From NCBI GenBank assembly GCA_050955045.1, contig JBPBQV010000001.1, positions 124,001 to 188,000 of the forward strand: a stretch of DNA of 64,000 bases, in the 5' to 3' direction. Positions 19,137 to 27,412 of this stretch are shown in pieces. Numbering within the stretch: position 1 is the first letter of the stretch; each line of letters starts with the position of its first letter. The notes below the pieces were generated by a model, which was given only the letters and a program-made list of their open reading frames with translations, ran no database searches and had not been told where the DNA came from. Position numbers and translations under genes: made by a program. The stretch is from Mucilaginibacter_A sp050955045. GTDB taxonomy: Bacteria > Bacteroidota > Bacteroidia > Sphingobacteriales > Sphingobacteriaceae.

Positions 19137-19539
19137 AATTTTCTTAGACAGCAATATACTGGTTTATACTTACTCTAATACTGAACTTGAAAAACAAGTT
19201 ACTGCCCGCAAATTGGTTGCTGAAAACAATACTTTTATCAGCACCCAGGTTTTACAGGAATTGTGCAACATCATTACCCGAAAATTCAAATTTAGTTATT
19301 CGGAAGCTCTAAAAGTTATTGAAGAATGTAGTCTTAACAGCATTGTTTATGTTAATTCTGAATCTACAATCAGGCACGCCTGCCATATAGCTGAACGTTA
19401 TGGCTATTCATTTTATGATTGTATGATTCTGTCTTCAGCTTTGGAAAGCAACTGTACTGTGCTTTATTCAGAAGATTTACACAATGGTCAAGTTATTGAC
19501 AATAAGCTCATTATCAAAAACCCATTTCTACAGCAATAA
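19117..19539 (+). CDS. PIN-domain ribonuclease toxin (VapC-like)
   Basis: About 140 residues. The acidic residues of a PIN nuclease are visible: Asp in IFLDSNILVY near the N terminus, Glu in LQELCN, and Asp in FYDCMILSSALE and EDLHNG. VapC-type PIN toxins cut tRNA or rRNA. The start is either the ATG at 19117 or the ATG at 19126 (MNDKIFLDS); both overlap the upstream small gene. Longer reading from 19009 has no support. Confidence 0.75.
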   Translation: MKQMNDKIFLDSNILVYTYSNTELEKQVTARKLVAENNTFISTQVLQELCNIITRKFKFSYSEALKVIEECSLNSIVYVNSESTIRHACHIAERYGYSFYDCMILSSALESNCTVLYSEDLHNGQVIDNKLIIKNPFLQQ

Positions 19540-19573
19540 TTGCTGGCTGATAGAAGTTTAGGAAAACTTATTA

Positions 19574-20311
19574 TTAGTCAGAATTTTTACCCGCAATTTC
19601 TACCAGTTGCTTCACCATTTCTACATCCGTTTGTTCCGTCAAAAATTCATCATCATAATTACCGGTTCTAACCTCTGTAAAAAGCATTTCGCTCTTAACC
19701 ATATTTTTTGCTGAAGTATGATATTCGGTTGCGCCGGTCAGTTGGATCAATTCCTGCAAATTATCAGGACGAATACCTGCGCCCGGCATAATCGAAATCC
19801 GGCCGTTTGCTTTTTTAATTAATTTCGCAATCATCGAAGCTCCTTTTATGGCAGTATTTTCTTGTCCGGAAGTTAAGATTCTTTCAAATCCCATTTCGAT
19901 AATTTCCTCTAAAGCTTGGAAAGGATTTTTGCAACGATCAAAAGCGCGATGAAACGTTGTATCCATATTTCCAGCCGCTTGCTTTAATTCGAGGCAACGT
20001 TCTACATCAATTTGCCCGTTTTTTTTTAAAATACCGAAAACTACGCCATCACAACTCAATTCCCGGCATTGGATAATGTCGGTTTTCATCACCTCAAATT
20101 CCAGATCGGAATACAAAAAATCACCGCCGCGCGGACGAATAATCGGAAACAGTTTTATACTAAGATTTTTCCTTGCTAAAAGAAGCATACCATACGACGG
20201 CGTGGTGCCGCCTTCTTTCAAATTATCACAAAGTTCTACACGGTAAGCGCCGCCTTGCTGCGCCGCTAATGCAGATTTTATAGAACCTGCGCAAATTTCA
20301 ATTCCAATCAT
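19574..20311 (-). CDS. cutC: CutC family protein
   Basis: 245 residues, the normal length for CutC TIM-barrel proteins. Typical stretches are EICAGSIKSALAAQQGGAYRVELC at the N terminus, IRPRGGDFLYS, and GISIMPGAGI-like (here RISIMPGAGIRPDNLQEL). The copper-homeostasis role given to CutC is doubtful. Its start lies 9 bases after the stop of the glycosylasparaginase gene, so the two are probably co-transcribed. An exact motif copy (20177-20188) encodes part of MLLLARK. Confidence 0.9.
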   Translation of the reverse strand: MIGIEICAGSIKSALAAQQGGAYRVELCDNLKEGGTTPSYGMLLLARKNLSIKLFPIIRPRGGDFLYSDLEFEVMKTDIIQCRELSCDGVVFGILKKNGQIDVERCLELKQAAGNMDTTFHRAFDRCKNPFQALEEIIEMGFERILTSGQENTAIKGASMIAKLIKKANGRISIMPGAGIRPDNLQELIQLTGATEYHTSAKNMVKSEMLFTEVRTGNYDDEFLTEQTDVEMVKQLVEIAGKNSD

Positions 20312-20320
20312 TTTGGGTGA

Positions 20321-21349
20321 TTAAAAAACGCTTTTCCCTTTGATCAGCAAATCCTGTTTTTCGGCATTGCAAACCGCAAAAGAAAACCCTTTTTGAATGG
20401 CATAAGCGCCGTATTCGCCTTTTTTATTGATAGCCAAAAAGCCGACTTGCAACGTTTTAGCCAGTTCAGGTTTTTTTCTGATAATGCGGTTGACGGCTTC
20501 TTTGCAGGCATCTTCGGGTTTGTAACCTTGCCGCATTAATTCAACCACCAAAAAACTGCCTACGTTACGAATAACTTCTTCGCCCACACCGGTTGAAGTC
20601 GCACCACCAACTTCATTATCCACAAAAAGTCCGGCACCAATAATCGGACTATCGCCTACCCGACCATGCAGTTTCCACGCCATACCGCTTGTGGTACAGG
20701 CTCCGGAAATATTTCCGGCAGCATCCAGGGCCAGCATTCCGATTGTATCATGATTGTATTCATTTCCGGGAAGCTTTTTTGGCGAGTAAAGTCTATTTTC
20801 AACATTAATTTCCGGTTTGTATTTAGCTGTTTTTAGCCATTCTTTCCAAGCTTTCTCTGATTCTGCTGTGAGCAAAACCTTCTTTTTAAAACCATTTTCA
20901 AGCGCGAATTGTGTGGCACCTTCGCCAACCAGCAAAACGTGAGGCGTTTTTTCCATCACCATTCGGGCAACAGAAATCGGATGATCAATGTATTCCATCG
21001 CTGCCACGCCACCGCAATTGCCTTTTTCATCCATAATACAGGCATCCAAAGTTACGTGTCCATCGCGGTCAGGATAACCGGCTGCACCAACACTGTGGTT
21101 ATTCTGATCAGCTTCCGGAATTTTCACGCCAGCTTCTACCGCATCCAAAGCCCGGCCACCTTTTGAAAGAATTTTCCAGGCTTCCTGATTGGCCGGAATA
21201 CCAAAATCCCAGGTAGAAATAACAATGGGAAAATTAGCAGCTGATGCTTCTTTTACAATACTTTTTCCGAAAACTTTAGAATCTAAAACCACTCCGGAAG
21301 CACCCAATGTGCTGGTTAATAAAAATTTACGCCGATTAAGCTTGAGCAT
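20321..21349 (-). CDS. N4-(beta-N-acetylglucosaminyl)-L-asparaginase (glycosylasparaginase)
   Basis: 342 residues. The N terminus has a Tat-like signal (NRRKFLLTSTLGASG). The N-terminal nucleophile hydrolase cleavage site is visible in NHDTIGMLALD: the precursor would cleave before Thr, which becomes the catalytic residue. WKLHGRVGDSPIIGAG and GATSTGVGEEVIR are the other family motifs. The enzyme splits the GlcNAc-Asn bond of N-glycopeptides, which fits the fucosidase, GH2 and NagB genes at the left end of the window as an N-glycan breakdown set. An exact motif copy at 21244-21255 lies in the codons just after the signal sequence. Confidence 0.92.
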   Translation of the reverse strand: MLKLNRRKFLLTSTLGASGVVLDSKVFGKSIVKEASAANFPIVISTWDFGIPANQEAWKILSKGGRALDAVEAGVKIPEADQNNHSVGAAGYPDRDGHVTLDACIMDEKGNCGGVAAMEYIDHPISVARMVMEKTPHVLLVGEGATQFALENGFKKKVLLTAESEKAWKEWLKTAKYKPEINVENRLYSPKKLPGNEYNHDTIGMLALDAAGNISGACTTSGMAWKLHGRVGDSPIIGAGLFVDNEVGGATSTGVGEEVIRNVGSFLVVELMRQGYKPEDACKEAVNRIIRKKPELAKTLQVGFLAINKKGEYGAYAIQKGFSFAVCNAEKQDLLIKGKSVF

Positions 21350-21807
21350 TATCCAATAATTTAAACGATAAAAGAAGCTGGAAGATAGGCTTTTTAGGAA
21401 TAAAACTATTGATTAAATCAGCAAAAAAGCAAAATCGGAGGATTGGTTTTCTTGATGATAAAAGAAGTATGGAAATAACTGTCCGAATTTTTAGCGTGTT
21501 TTCTAACAACCTTACATGCTTCTTTTATACCTAAATAATTTATGAATGAGCAAACTTATCCGGCGCGATAAAAGCAATCGTTAGTTCACAAAATAATCAA
21601 CAAAAAACTATTTAGATTTAGTATAAATACTAATAATAAATTTAAATTTGCGCTGGTGTTTAAAATCATTCTAAACAACTTAAAATGATTTTCACTTTAA
21701 TTCCGTTTTTATCAGGTCAAACTATTGTTTACAAAATCTTGATTTGATGTAGTTTAAACTCTTTTATACGCATCTGTAATGAGCTTTAAACAGCTATAAT
21801 TAATATT
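21350..21807. other. Divergent intergenic region upstream of the ankyrin operon
   Basis: 458 bases. Contents: two outward-facing copies of the reiterated motif (21459-21470 minus, 21516-21527 plus), a palindrome TTAGTATAAATACTAA at 21618-21633 inside a stretch shared with the siderophore-receptor promoter, and an inverted repeat AAAATCATT (21662-21670) / AATGATTTT (21684-21692). Promoters for the asparaginase (minus) and ankyrin (plus) operons must lie here. Confidence 0.6.
21607..21633. promoter_or_regulatory. Candidate iron-responsive operator, ankyrin/PepSY operon
   Basis: ACTATTTAGATTTA at 21607-21620 is identical to 29971-29984 upstream of the siderophore receptor, and the palindrome TTAGTATAAATACTAA follows. 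The arms resemble Fur boxes (TTAGAAT/ATTCTAA type). Binding protein is inferred only from the iron-related genes on both sides. Confidence 0.45.
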
Positions 21808-23349
21808 ATGAAAAAAATACTGATTACTATTTTAACACTTACAACTATCGCTGCGCAGGCACAAAAAAATACGCTTTTGGAGCAGTCGTTTTGGCAAAAC
21901 CAGCCTGATGTAAACACGGTTAAGTCTGAAATCGAAAAACAAAACAGTCCTTCTGAATTTAATGGTATGACGATGGATCCAGTAGTTATTGCGATCAATG
22001 CGCAAGCACCAACGGCATCTATTGAATATTTAATTGCACAACCGGGAAATGATGTTAGCAAGTTAACGCATGATGGCAGAACTTATTTACACTGGGCCGC
22101 TAACCGCGGAAATGCAGAACTGGTAAGCTATTTATTAGATAAAGGTTCTAAAGTCAACATTCTGGATAGTCACGGTACAACTCCGCTCCTTTTTGCAGCA
22201 AGCAGCGGCCAGCAGAATACTAAAATTTATGATTTGCTTTTAGCGCATGGTGATAATCTGAAAAAAGATATTACTCAGGATGGCGCAAATGCTTTGTTAT
22301 TAGCTGTTACAAATGATAAAGATCTTACATTAACCAATTATTTTATCTCTAAAGGTCTGGACTTAAATAGTACGGATGCCGCTGGAAACAATGCTTTCAG
22401 TTATGCAGCTAAATCCGGCAATGTTGAAGTATTAAAAACTCTTGTTCAGAAAGGTATAAAACCAAATGCAAATGCGATGTTAATGGCTGCTCAAGGCGGC
22501 GGTCGCCGCGGTGTTGGCGGCGCTAATTTGACATCGTATCAATACCTCGAAAGCTTAAACATCAAACCAACCGCCACAAGTACAAGCGGCGAAAATGTAT
22601 TACATTTTTTGGTGCGCAAACCTAATCAAATAGAGATTATTAAATATTTTTTAGATAAAGGTGTAGATATTAATCAAACTGATGAAGAAGGAAATACTGT
22701 ATTGATGAATGCTGCTTCGGCTAACCGTGATACTGCAGTTATTGCTCTGCTTTTACCACACGTAAAAAATATCAACCAGGCTAACCAAAAAGGTGTAACA
22801 GCTTTGGCATTTGCAGTACGCAGTAATTCACCAGAAATGGTTAATTATTTGATTACTAAAGGAGCTGCTATTCATACAATAGATAAAAAAGGCAATAACC
22901 TTGCTTATTATCTGATAGAATCTTACCGGCCACAAAACGGACATGGGTTTGGCGGACAAAACGCGCCAGTTCCAAACAGACCAGCTAACGGCCCAGCTGC
23001 GGATGATTTTAACACAGAATTAACGCTTCTTAAACAAAAGGGTTTAGATGTTACCACACCACAAAAAGATGGTAATACTTTGTATCATTTGGCTGTAGCC
23101 AAAAATGATATTTTATTAATTAAACGCCTGGAGCCATTAGGTATAGATATCAACACTAAAAACAAAGAAGGTTTAACCGCTTTGCATAAAGCAGCTTTAA
23201 TATCCAAAGATGATGTTCTGCTGAAATACCTTTTGTCTATCGGTGCCAAAAAAGATGCCGTAACTAATTTTAAAGAAACTGCGTTTGACTTAGCCAGCGA
23301 AAATGAGTCATTATCTAAAAACAATATATCTGTTAATTTCCTGAAATAA
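21808..23349 (+). CDS. Exported ankyrin-repeat protein
   Basis: 513 residues, signal peptide ending near AAQAQ. Roughly ten ankyrin repeats follow, for example DGRTYLHWAANRGNAELVSYLLDKG, and at the C terminus EGLTALHKAALISKDDVLLKYLLSIGA. Two loops break the array: a Gly/Arg-rich one (GGGRRGVGG, ~residue 230) and a Gly/Pro/Asn-rich one (~375-395). Ankyrin proteins are protein-binding scaffolds; this one would act in the periplasm. It starts a plus-strand operon with DUF2271 and PepSY-flavoreductase genes at 3- and 13-base gaps, so it likely serves that iron/flavin module. Confidence 0.88.
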   Translation: MKKILITILTLTTIAAQAQKNTLLEQSFWQNQPDVNTVKSEIEKQNSPSEFNGMTMDPVVIAINAQAPTASIEYLIAQPGNDVSKLTHDGRTYLHWAANRGNAELVSYLLDKGSKVNILDSHGTTPLLFAASSGQQNTKIYDLLLAHGDNLKKDITQDGANALLLAVTNDKDLTLTNYFISKGLDLNSTDAAGNNAFSYAAKSGNVEVLKTLVQKGIKPNANAMLMAAQGGGRRGVGGANLTSYQYLESLNIKPTATSTSGENVLHFLVRKPNQIEIIKYFLDKGVDINQTDEEGNTVLMNAASANRDTAVIALLLPHVKNINQANQKGVTALAFAVRSNSPEMVNYLITKGAAIHTIDKKGNNLAYYLIESYRPQNGHGFGGQNAPVPNRPANGPAADDFNTELTLLKQKGLDVTTPQKDGNTLYHLAVAKNDILLIKRLEPLGIDINTKNKEGLTALHKAALISKDDVLLKYLLSIGAKKDAVTNFKETAFDLASENESLSKNNISVNFLK

Positions 23350-23352
23350 TTT

Positions 23353-23841
23353 ATGTCTAACTTCTTTAAAACAGTACTTCTTTTATCGGTATTAATTTTT
23401 GCAAAACCGGCTGATTCATTTTCTCCGGCTGTTGGTAAATATAAATGCATGATCCAGATGACCAATTATATGGGTGAAGGTGCTTACATTGTTATTTCGC
23501 TGATTGATAACAAAGGTGCTTACGAGAAAACACTTTACGTACTGGGTTCTGATAAAAAGTGGTATAAAACGCTGAAAGAATGGAATAAGTTCTATCTTAA
23601 AAAACCTGCAAATATCAGTGCGATAACCGGTGCTTCGGTAACTGGCGGAGACCGTAGTGTTAATGTAATCGACATTGAAAACGCAAAAATTAATGCTGGT
23701 TATAAAATACGGTTTGAAAGTGCAGTAGAAGATAAAAATTATAATGTAAAAGATTTGGAAGTGCCATTAACTACAGAAGCACTTTCTGCTAAAAACGAGG
23801 GCACGGGTTTTATCCGTTACGTACGTTTCAGTCCAAATTAA
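23353..23841 (+). CDS. DUF2271 periplasmic protein
   Basis: 162 residues with a signal peptide (MSNFFKTVLLLSVLIF). The pattern TNYMGEGAYIVISLIDNKGAYEKTLYVLG ... KKWYKTLKEW ... ITGASVTGGD is the DUF2271 family, usually found beside PepSY and ApbE genes in flavin-dependent ferric reductase clusters. It lies 3 bases after the ankyrin gene. A one-mismatch motif copy (23374-23385) is in the signal-peptide codons. Confidence 0.85.
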   Translation: MSNFFKTVLLLSVLIFAKPADSFSPAVGKYKCMIQMTNYMGEGAYIVISLIDNKGAYEKTLYVLGSDKKWYKTLKEWNKFYLKKPANISAITGASVTGGDRSVNVIDIENAKINAGYKIRFESAVEDKNYNVKDLEVPLTTEALSAKNEGTGFIRYVRFSPN

Positions 23842-23854
23842 TGATGAATATTTC

Positions 23855-26050
23855 ATGACTATTTCGATATGGAGATACAGCCACTTAGCTTTGGCTGTAT
23901 CTTCTTTTCTTTTACTGATACTGGCATCCGTTACCGGTATTATCCTTGCTTTCGAGCCGATCTCTCAAAAATTTCATCCTTACCGTTCGGATAATTTTAA
24001 TCAAATTACACTCGCCGAATCACTTCCTTTACTTCATCAAAAATATCCCGGCATTACCGAACTTACGGTAGATGCCAACCAGTTTGTACAGATAAAAGGC
24101 AGCGATGCAAAAGGCGGAAAACTGTTGGCTTACGTTGATCCGCAAACTGGTAAAATATTAGGCATTCCCGAAAAACAAAGTGAGTTTTTTCAATGGGTAA
24201 CCGGATTGCACCGTTCTCTTTTTTTACACGAAACTGGCCGGTTTTTTATCGGTTTAACTGCTTTTTTATTACTGCTGATTACGATTTCTGGCACGATGCT
24301 GATTATCCAGCGGCAACGCGGCTTAAAACGTTTTTTTAAGAAGATAGCCAGAGATAATTTCGCGCAATATTACCATGTGGTTTTAGGTCGATTATCGCTA
24401 ATTCCAATCTTGATTATTGCCTTGACCGGAACTTATCTTTCGTTAACAAAATTTGAAATTATTGGTGATAAAAAGAGTATTGCCAAGATTGATTTTGATG
24501 CGATCAAATCTCAACCAGTAAAAAAAATTAGCGACTTTAATATTTTCAAACGAACTAAACTTGCAGAAGTACAATCCATCGAATTTCCATTTTCCGAAGA
24601 TGTAGAAGATTATTTCACACTTAAACTAAAAAACCGGGAAGTAACCATCAATCAAATTACCGGTGATATTTTAAGCGAGGTTAACTATCCAACAACGGTG
24701 TTGCTTACCAATCTCAGCCTCAATTTGCATACTGGCCGGGCAAGTGGTATTTGGGCAATTGTACTGGTAATAGCTTCGGCCAACATTCTTTTTTTTATCT
24801 ATTCTGGTTTTGTGATCACCTTTAAACGGATAGGAAACCGTGTAAAAAATAAATACAAAGCAGATGAAAGTCGTATCATTATTTTAGTTGGATCAGAAAA
24901 TGGCAGTACTTTCCGGTTTGCACAAAGTGTTCACCAGCAATTAATTAAGCAAGGCGAAAAATCATTTATAACAGAACTTAATCATTATACTGTTTTTACC
25001 AAAGCAGAATTGCTGATTGTGATGACTGCTACTTACGGTCTTGGTGAAGCGCCTACCAACGCAGCCAAGTTTGCTACTATGCTCAATCGTTTTCCGCAAT
25101 CAAAACGTGTTCAATATGCTGTGCTCGGATTTGGGTCTCACGCTTATCCGGATTTTTGTAAGTTCTCGTTTGAGGTAAATCAATTATTGTCTTTGCAAAG
25201 CTGGGCTATGCCGTTAATCGATATTCATACGGTTAATGATAAATCGCCGGCAGATATCCGGTTCTGGACCGAAGCATGGTCGCAACAATCCGGAATACAA
25301 ATTACAGCTTTGCCGGAAATTAATAATTTAAAGTCGAACCGTTTAGAAAATCTTGCTGTAACCAGTCATATTTCAGCGGAGCACACAAACGAGAATTTTC
25401 TAATCCGGTTACAGCATCAAGGAAAAGTAAAGGTTAAATCCGGAGATTTACTGGCCATTTATCCGGAAAATGATCACCGGGAAAGGTTATATTCAATTGG
25501 TGTTGTTGACAAGGAAATCCAGTTAAGCGTCAGGCTGCATCTTAACGGTTTAGGTTCAGGCTTTTTAAGTAATTTGAAAGTTGGGGAAAAGATTAAAGCA
25601 CGGATTGTTAAGAACAAACATTTCCATTTTCCAAAAAAAGCAAGTGCAGTTGCAATGATTTCCAATGGTACAGGTATTGCGCCATTTTTGGGAATGATCA
25701 GCCAGAATACGCGAAAATCGCCCTGCTATTTATACTGCGGTTTCCGGGGAAATTTATCATTTAAAATGTATCAATCTTTTCTGGAAGAAAACAAAGCCGC
25801 AGGAAAACTGAAGCAATTATATATCGCTTTTTCACGCGAAAACGAAAAAAAATATGTTAGTGATTTAATTGCCCGAGATATGGATTTTTTTATTCGATTA
25901 TTAACTGACGGCGGCGCAATCATGATTTGCGGTTCTCTCTCCATGCAAAAAGATGTGATTGCTTTACTTGAAACTGCTTGCCAAACCAAAACCGGTAAAA
26001 GTGTTAGCTTTTACCAATCTCACAACCAAATCCTAATGGATTGCTATTAA
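23855..26050 (+). CDS. PepSY-domain membrane flavoreductase (flavodoxin + FNR-like domains)
   Basis: 731 residues. The N-terminal ~330 are a PepSY-associated membrane part with about four helices (one starting near residue 10, one near 125, one near 180, one near 300). A flavodoxin domain follows (~340-480: LVGSENGSTFRFAQSV, MTATYGLGEAPTNAAKF). Then comes a sulfite-reductase/cytochrome-P450-reductase-like FAD/NADPH domain (ERLYSIGVV for FAD, SNGTGIAPFLGMI and MICGSLSMQKDV for NADPH). It should pass electrons from cytoplasmic NADPH through flavins to the periplasm, most likely to reduce ferric siderophores. Third gene of the ankyrin-DUF2271 operon; ApbE, encoded convergently, could attach FMN to a partner. 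Confidence 0.88.
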   Translation: MTISIWRYSHLALAVSSFLLLILASVTGIILAFEPISQKFHPYRSDNFNQITLAESLPLLHQKYPGITELTVDANQFVQIKGSDAKGGKLLAYVDPQTGKILGIPEKQSEFFQWVTGLHRSLFLHETGRFFIGLTAFLLLLITISGTMLIIQRQRGLKRFFKKIARDNFAQYYHVVLGRLSLIPILIIALTGTYLSLTKFEIIGDKKSIAKIDFDAIKSQPVKKISDFNIFKRTKLAEVQSIEFPFSEDVEDYFTLKLKNREVTINQITGDILSEVNYPTTVLLTNLSLNLHTGRASGIWAIVLVIASANILFFIYSGFVITFKRIGNRVKNKYKADESRIIILVGSENGSTFRFAQSVHQQLIKQGEKSFITELNHYTVFTKAELLIVMTATYGLGEAPTNAAKFATMLNRFPQSKRVQYAVLGFGSHAYPDFCKFSFEVNQLLSLQSWAMPLIDIHTVNDKSPADIRFWTEAWSQQSGIQITALPEINNLKSNRLENLAVTSHISAEHTNENFLIRLQHQGKVKVKSGDLLAIYPENDHRERLYSIGVVDKEIQLSVRLHLNGLGSGFLSNLKVGEKIKARIVKNKHFHFPKKASAVAMISNGTGIAPFLGMISQNTRKSPCYLYCGFRGNLSFKMYQSFLEENKAAGKLKQLYIAFSRENEKKYVSDLIARDMDFFIRLLTDGGAIMICGSLSMQKDVIALLETACQTKTGKSVSFYQSHNQILMDCY

Positions 26051-26093
26051 AACATTAAATCTAATTGTGATTAAAGTGTGGTTATAAAATCTG

Positions 26094-26182
26094 ATACTTC
26101 TTTTATGCAATTAAATTTTGAATTGATTTGGATGCAAGTCCACATCTAAAAACCAAAGATTTTTATGTGCTAAAAGAAGCAT
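26094..26182. repeat. Convergent pair of the reiterated motif
   Basis: Exact ATACTTCTTTTA at 26094-26105 (plus) and exact inverted copy at 26171-26182 (minus), facing each other in the gap between two convergent genes. The right copy continues as GCACATAAAAATC, one of the recurring extended forms. No T-tract follows and the arms are 65 bases apart, so an ordinary terminator is unlikely. Confidence 0.8.
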
Positions 26183-26215
26183 GAAAATAGCTTCAGGTAA
26201 AGTTTAATTTCACTA

Positions 26216-27202
26216 TCAATTCAGTGCAAACTTCTTGATATCCAGTTTCTGAGAAAAAACCCGGCCATCATCAGCAATTAAAATGCAGCTATACTGAGGA
26301 TAATTTTTGATTAACCGAAGGCCCGCATTTTTTCCTAAAACCATTATTGAGGTACTAAAACCGTTTGCTTTTTCTGCACTTGGCCCAAAAACGGTAACAC
26401 TGCACAAACCGCTTGCCGGATAACCGGTTTTCGGGTTGATGATGTGCGCATAACGTTTGCCGTTAAAAACCACAAACTTTTCGTAGCTGCCGGATGTAAC
26501 TACAGCGCCCTGTTGCAGCGGTATTACCGCAAATATGGTATCTTCCCGCATCGGGTTGGTAATGCCGATATTCCAGTTGCTGCCATCGGGCTGCTTTCCC
26601 CAGGTATTTATATCGCCGGAACCATTTACAATTCCGGCTTTAATCCCTTTAGATAACATCAGTTTACGACAACAATCTGCTGCATAACCTTCGCCTAAAG
26701 CACCAAATCCGATCTTCATTCCTGTTAGCTTTAAAAAGATAGTCGAGTTTTTCGCGTTCAATACAACGTTTTGATAACCCACTTTTGCTACCGATTTTTT
26801 GATGGTTTGCAGCGTTGGCATTTTAGTCATCGAGCCATCAAACTTCCAGATTTTGTCCATTGCAGCAAAGCTGATGTCAAATGCACCATGCGTTATTTTT
26901 GATAATTTCAATGCTCTTTTTGTCAGCATAAAAACTTCCTGATCAACTTTTATGGCCCGAATGCCAGCATTGCTGTTTACTTGCGAAACCTGCGATGCTG
27001 GTTTCCAGTCGGAAATTAAATTTTCTATTCTGCTGATTTCTGCAATACAGGTATCAATATTTTGTTCTGCGGAGATTGAATCTTTGGCTACAATGGTGAC
27101 GTCCCAACGGCTTCCCATCAGTTTTACGGTTCTTTTTCGCAAAACTTGTGCAGAAGTGTTAAGTGCCAGCAAAGCAAAAATCAGTAAAAAAAATGTTTTC
27201 AT
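26216..27202 (-). CDS. apbE: FAD:protein FMN transferase (ApbE family)
   Basis: About 328 residues from the ATG at 27200-27202, which begins a signal peptide (MKTFFLLIFALLALNTSAQ); the longer frame to 27244 is not needed. Family signs: LMGSRWDVTI, GAFDISFAAMDKIWKF, FGALGEGYAADCC, GIVNGSGDINTWG, TSGSYEKF and HIINPKTGYPAS, including the acidic/threonine residues that bind magnesium and FAD. ApbE enzymes attach FMN to threonine of exported or membrane proteins. It lies downstream of the siderophore receptor on the same strand, with a 210-base gap that holds motif copies, and faces the PepSY reductase gene. Confidence 0.92.
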   Translation of the reverse strand: MKTFFLLIFALLALNTSAQVLRKRTVKLMGSRWDVTIVAKDSISAEQNIDTCIAEISRIENLISDWKPASQVSQVNSNAGIRAIKVDQEVFMLTKRALKLSKITHGAFDISFAAMDKIWKFDGSMTKMPTLQTIKKSVAKVGYQNVVLNAKNSTIFLKLTGMKIGFGALGEGYAADCCRKLMLSKGIKAGIVNGSGDINTWGKQPDGSNWNIGITNPMREDTIFAVIPLQQGAVVTSGSYEKFVVFNGKRYAHIINPKTGYPASGLCSVTVFGPSAEKANGFSTSIMVLGKNAGLRLIKNYPQYSCILIADDGRVFSQKLDIKKFALN

Positions 27203-27289
27203 ATCGAAATTGCAAAGATAAGAATACAATAAAAAACCGGACATTTTTAAATATCCGGCTGATGTTGAAAATCTGATTAACTTATTTCG

Positions 27290-27362
27290 ATGCTTCTTTT
27301 ATCGACTAAAAATGCTGGTTATCATCAATAAGACTTATTCACTTTTTAATCGACAAAGGAAG
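27290..27362. repeat. Reiterated motif with degenerate inverted partner
   Basis: Exact ATGCTTCTTTTA at 27290-27301 followed by TCGACTAAAAATG. A degraded inverted copy (CAAAGGAAGCAT, two mismatches) lies about 50 bases further, giving the same convergent layout as at 26094. Confidence 0.6.
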
Positions 27363-27412
27363 CATCACTCCTGCACAATTAAAACCTGAACAGGTTTTTT
27401 ATCAGCCCAAAT

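Noticed and set aside
26094..26182. Motif pairs as simple Rho-independent terminators
   Set aside because: Arms are usually 30-65 bases apart, no T run follows, and separate classical terminators exist at several of the same gaps.
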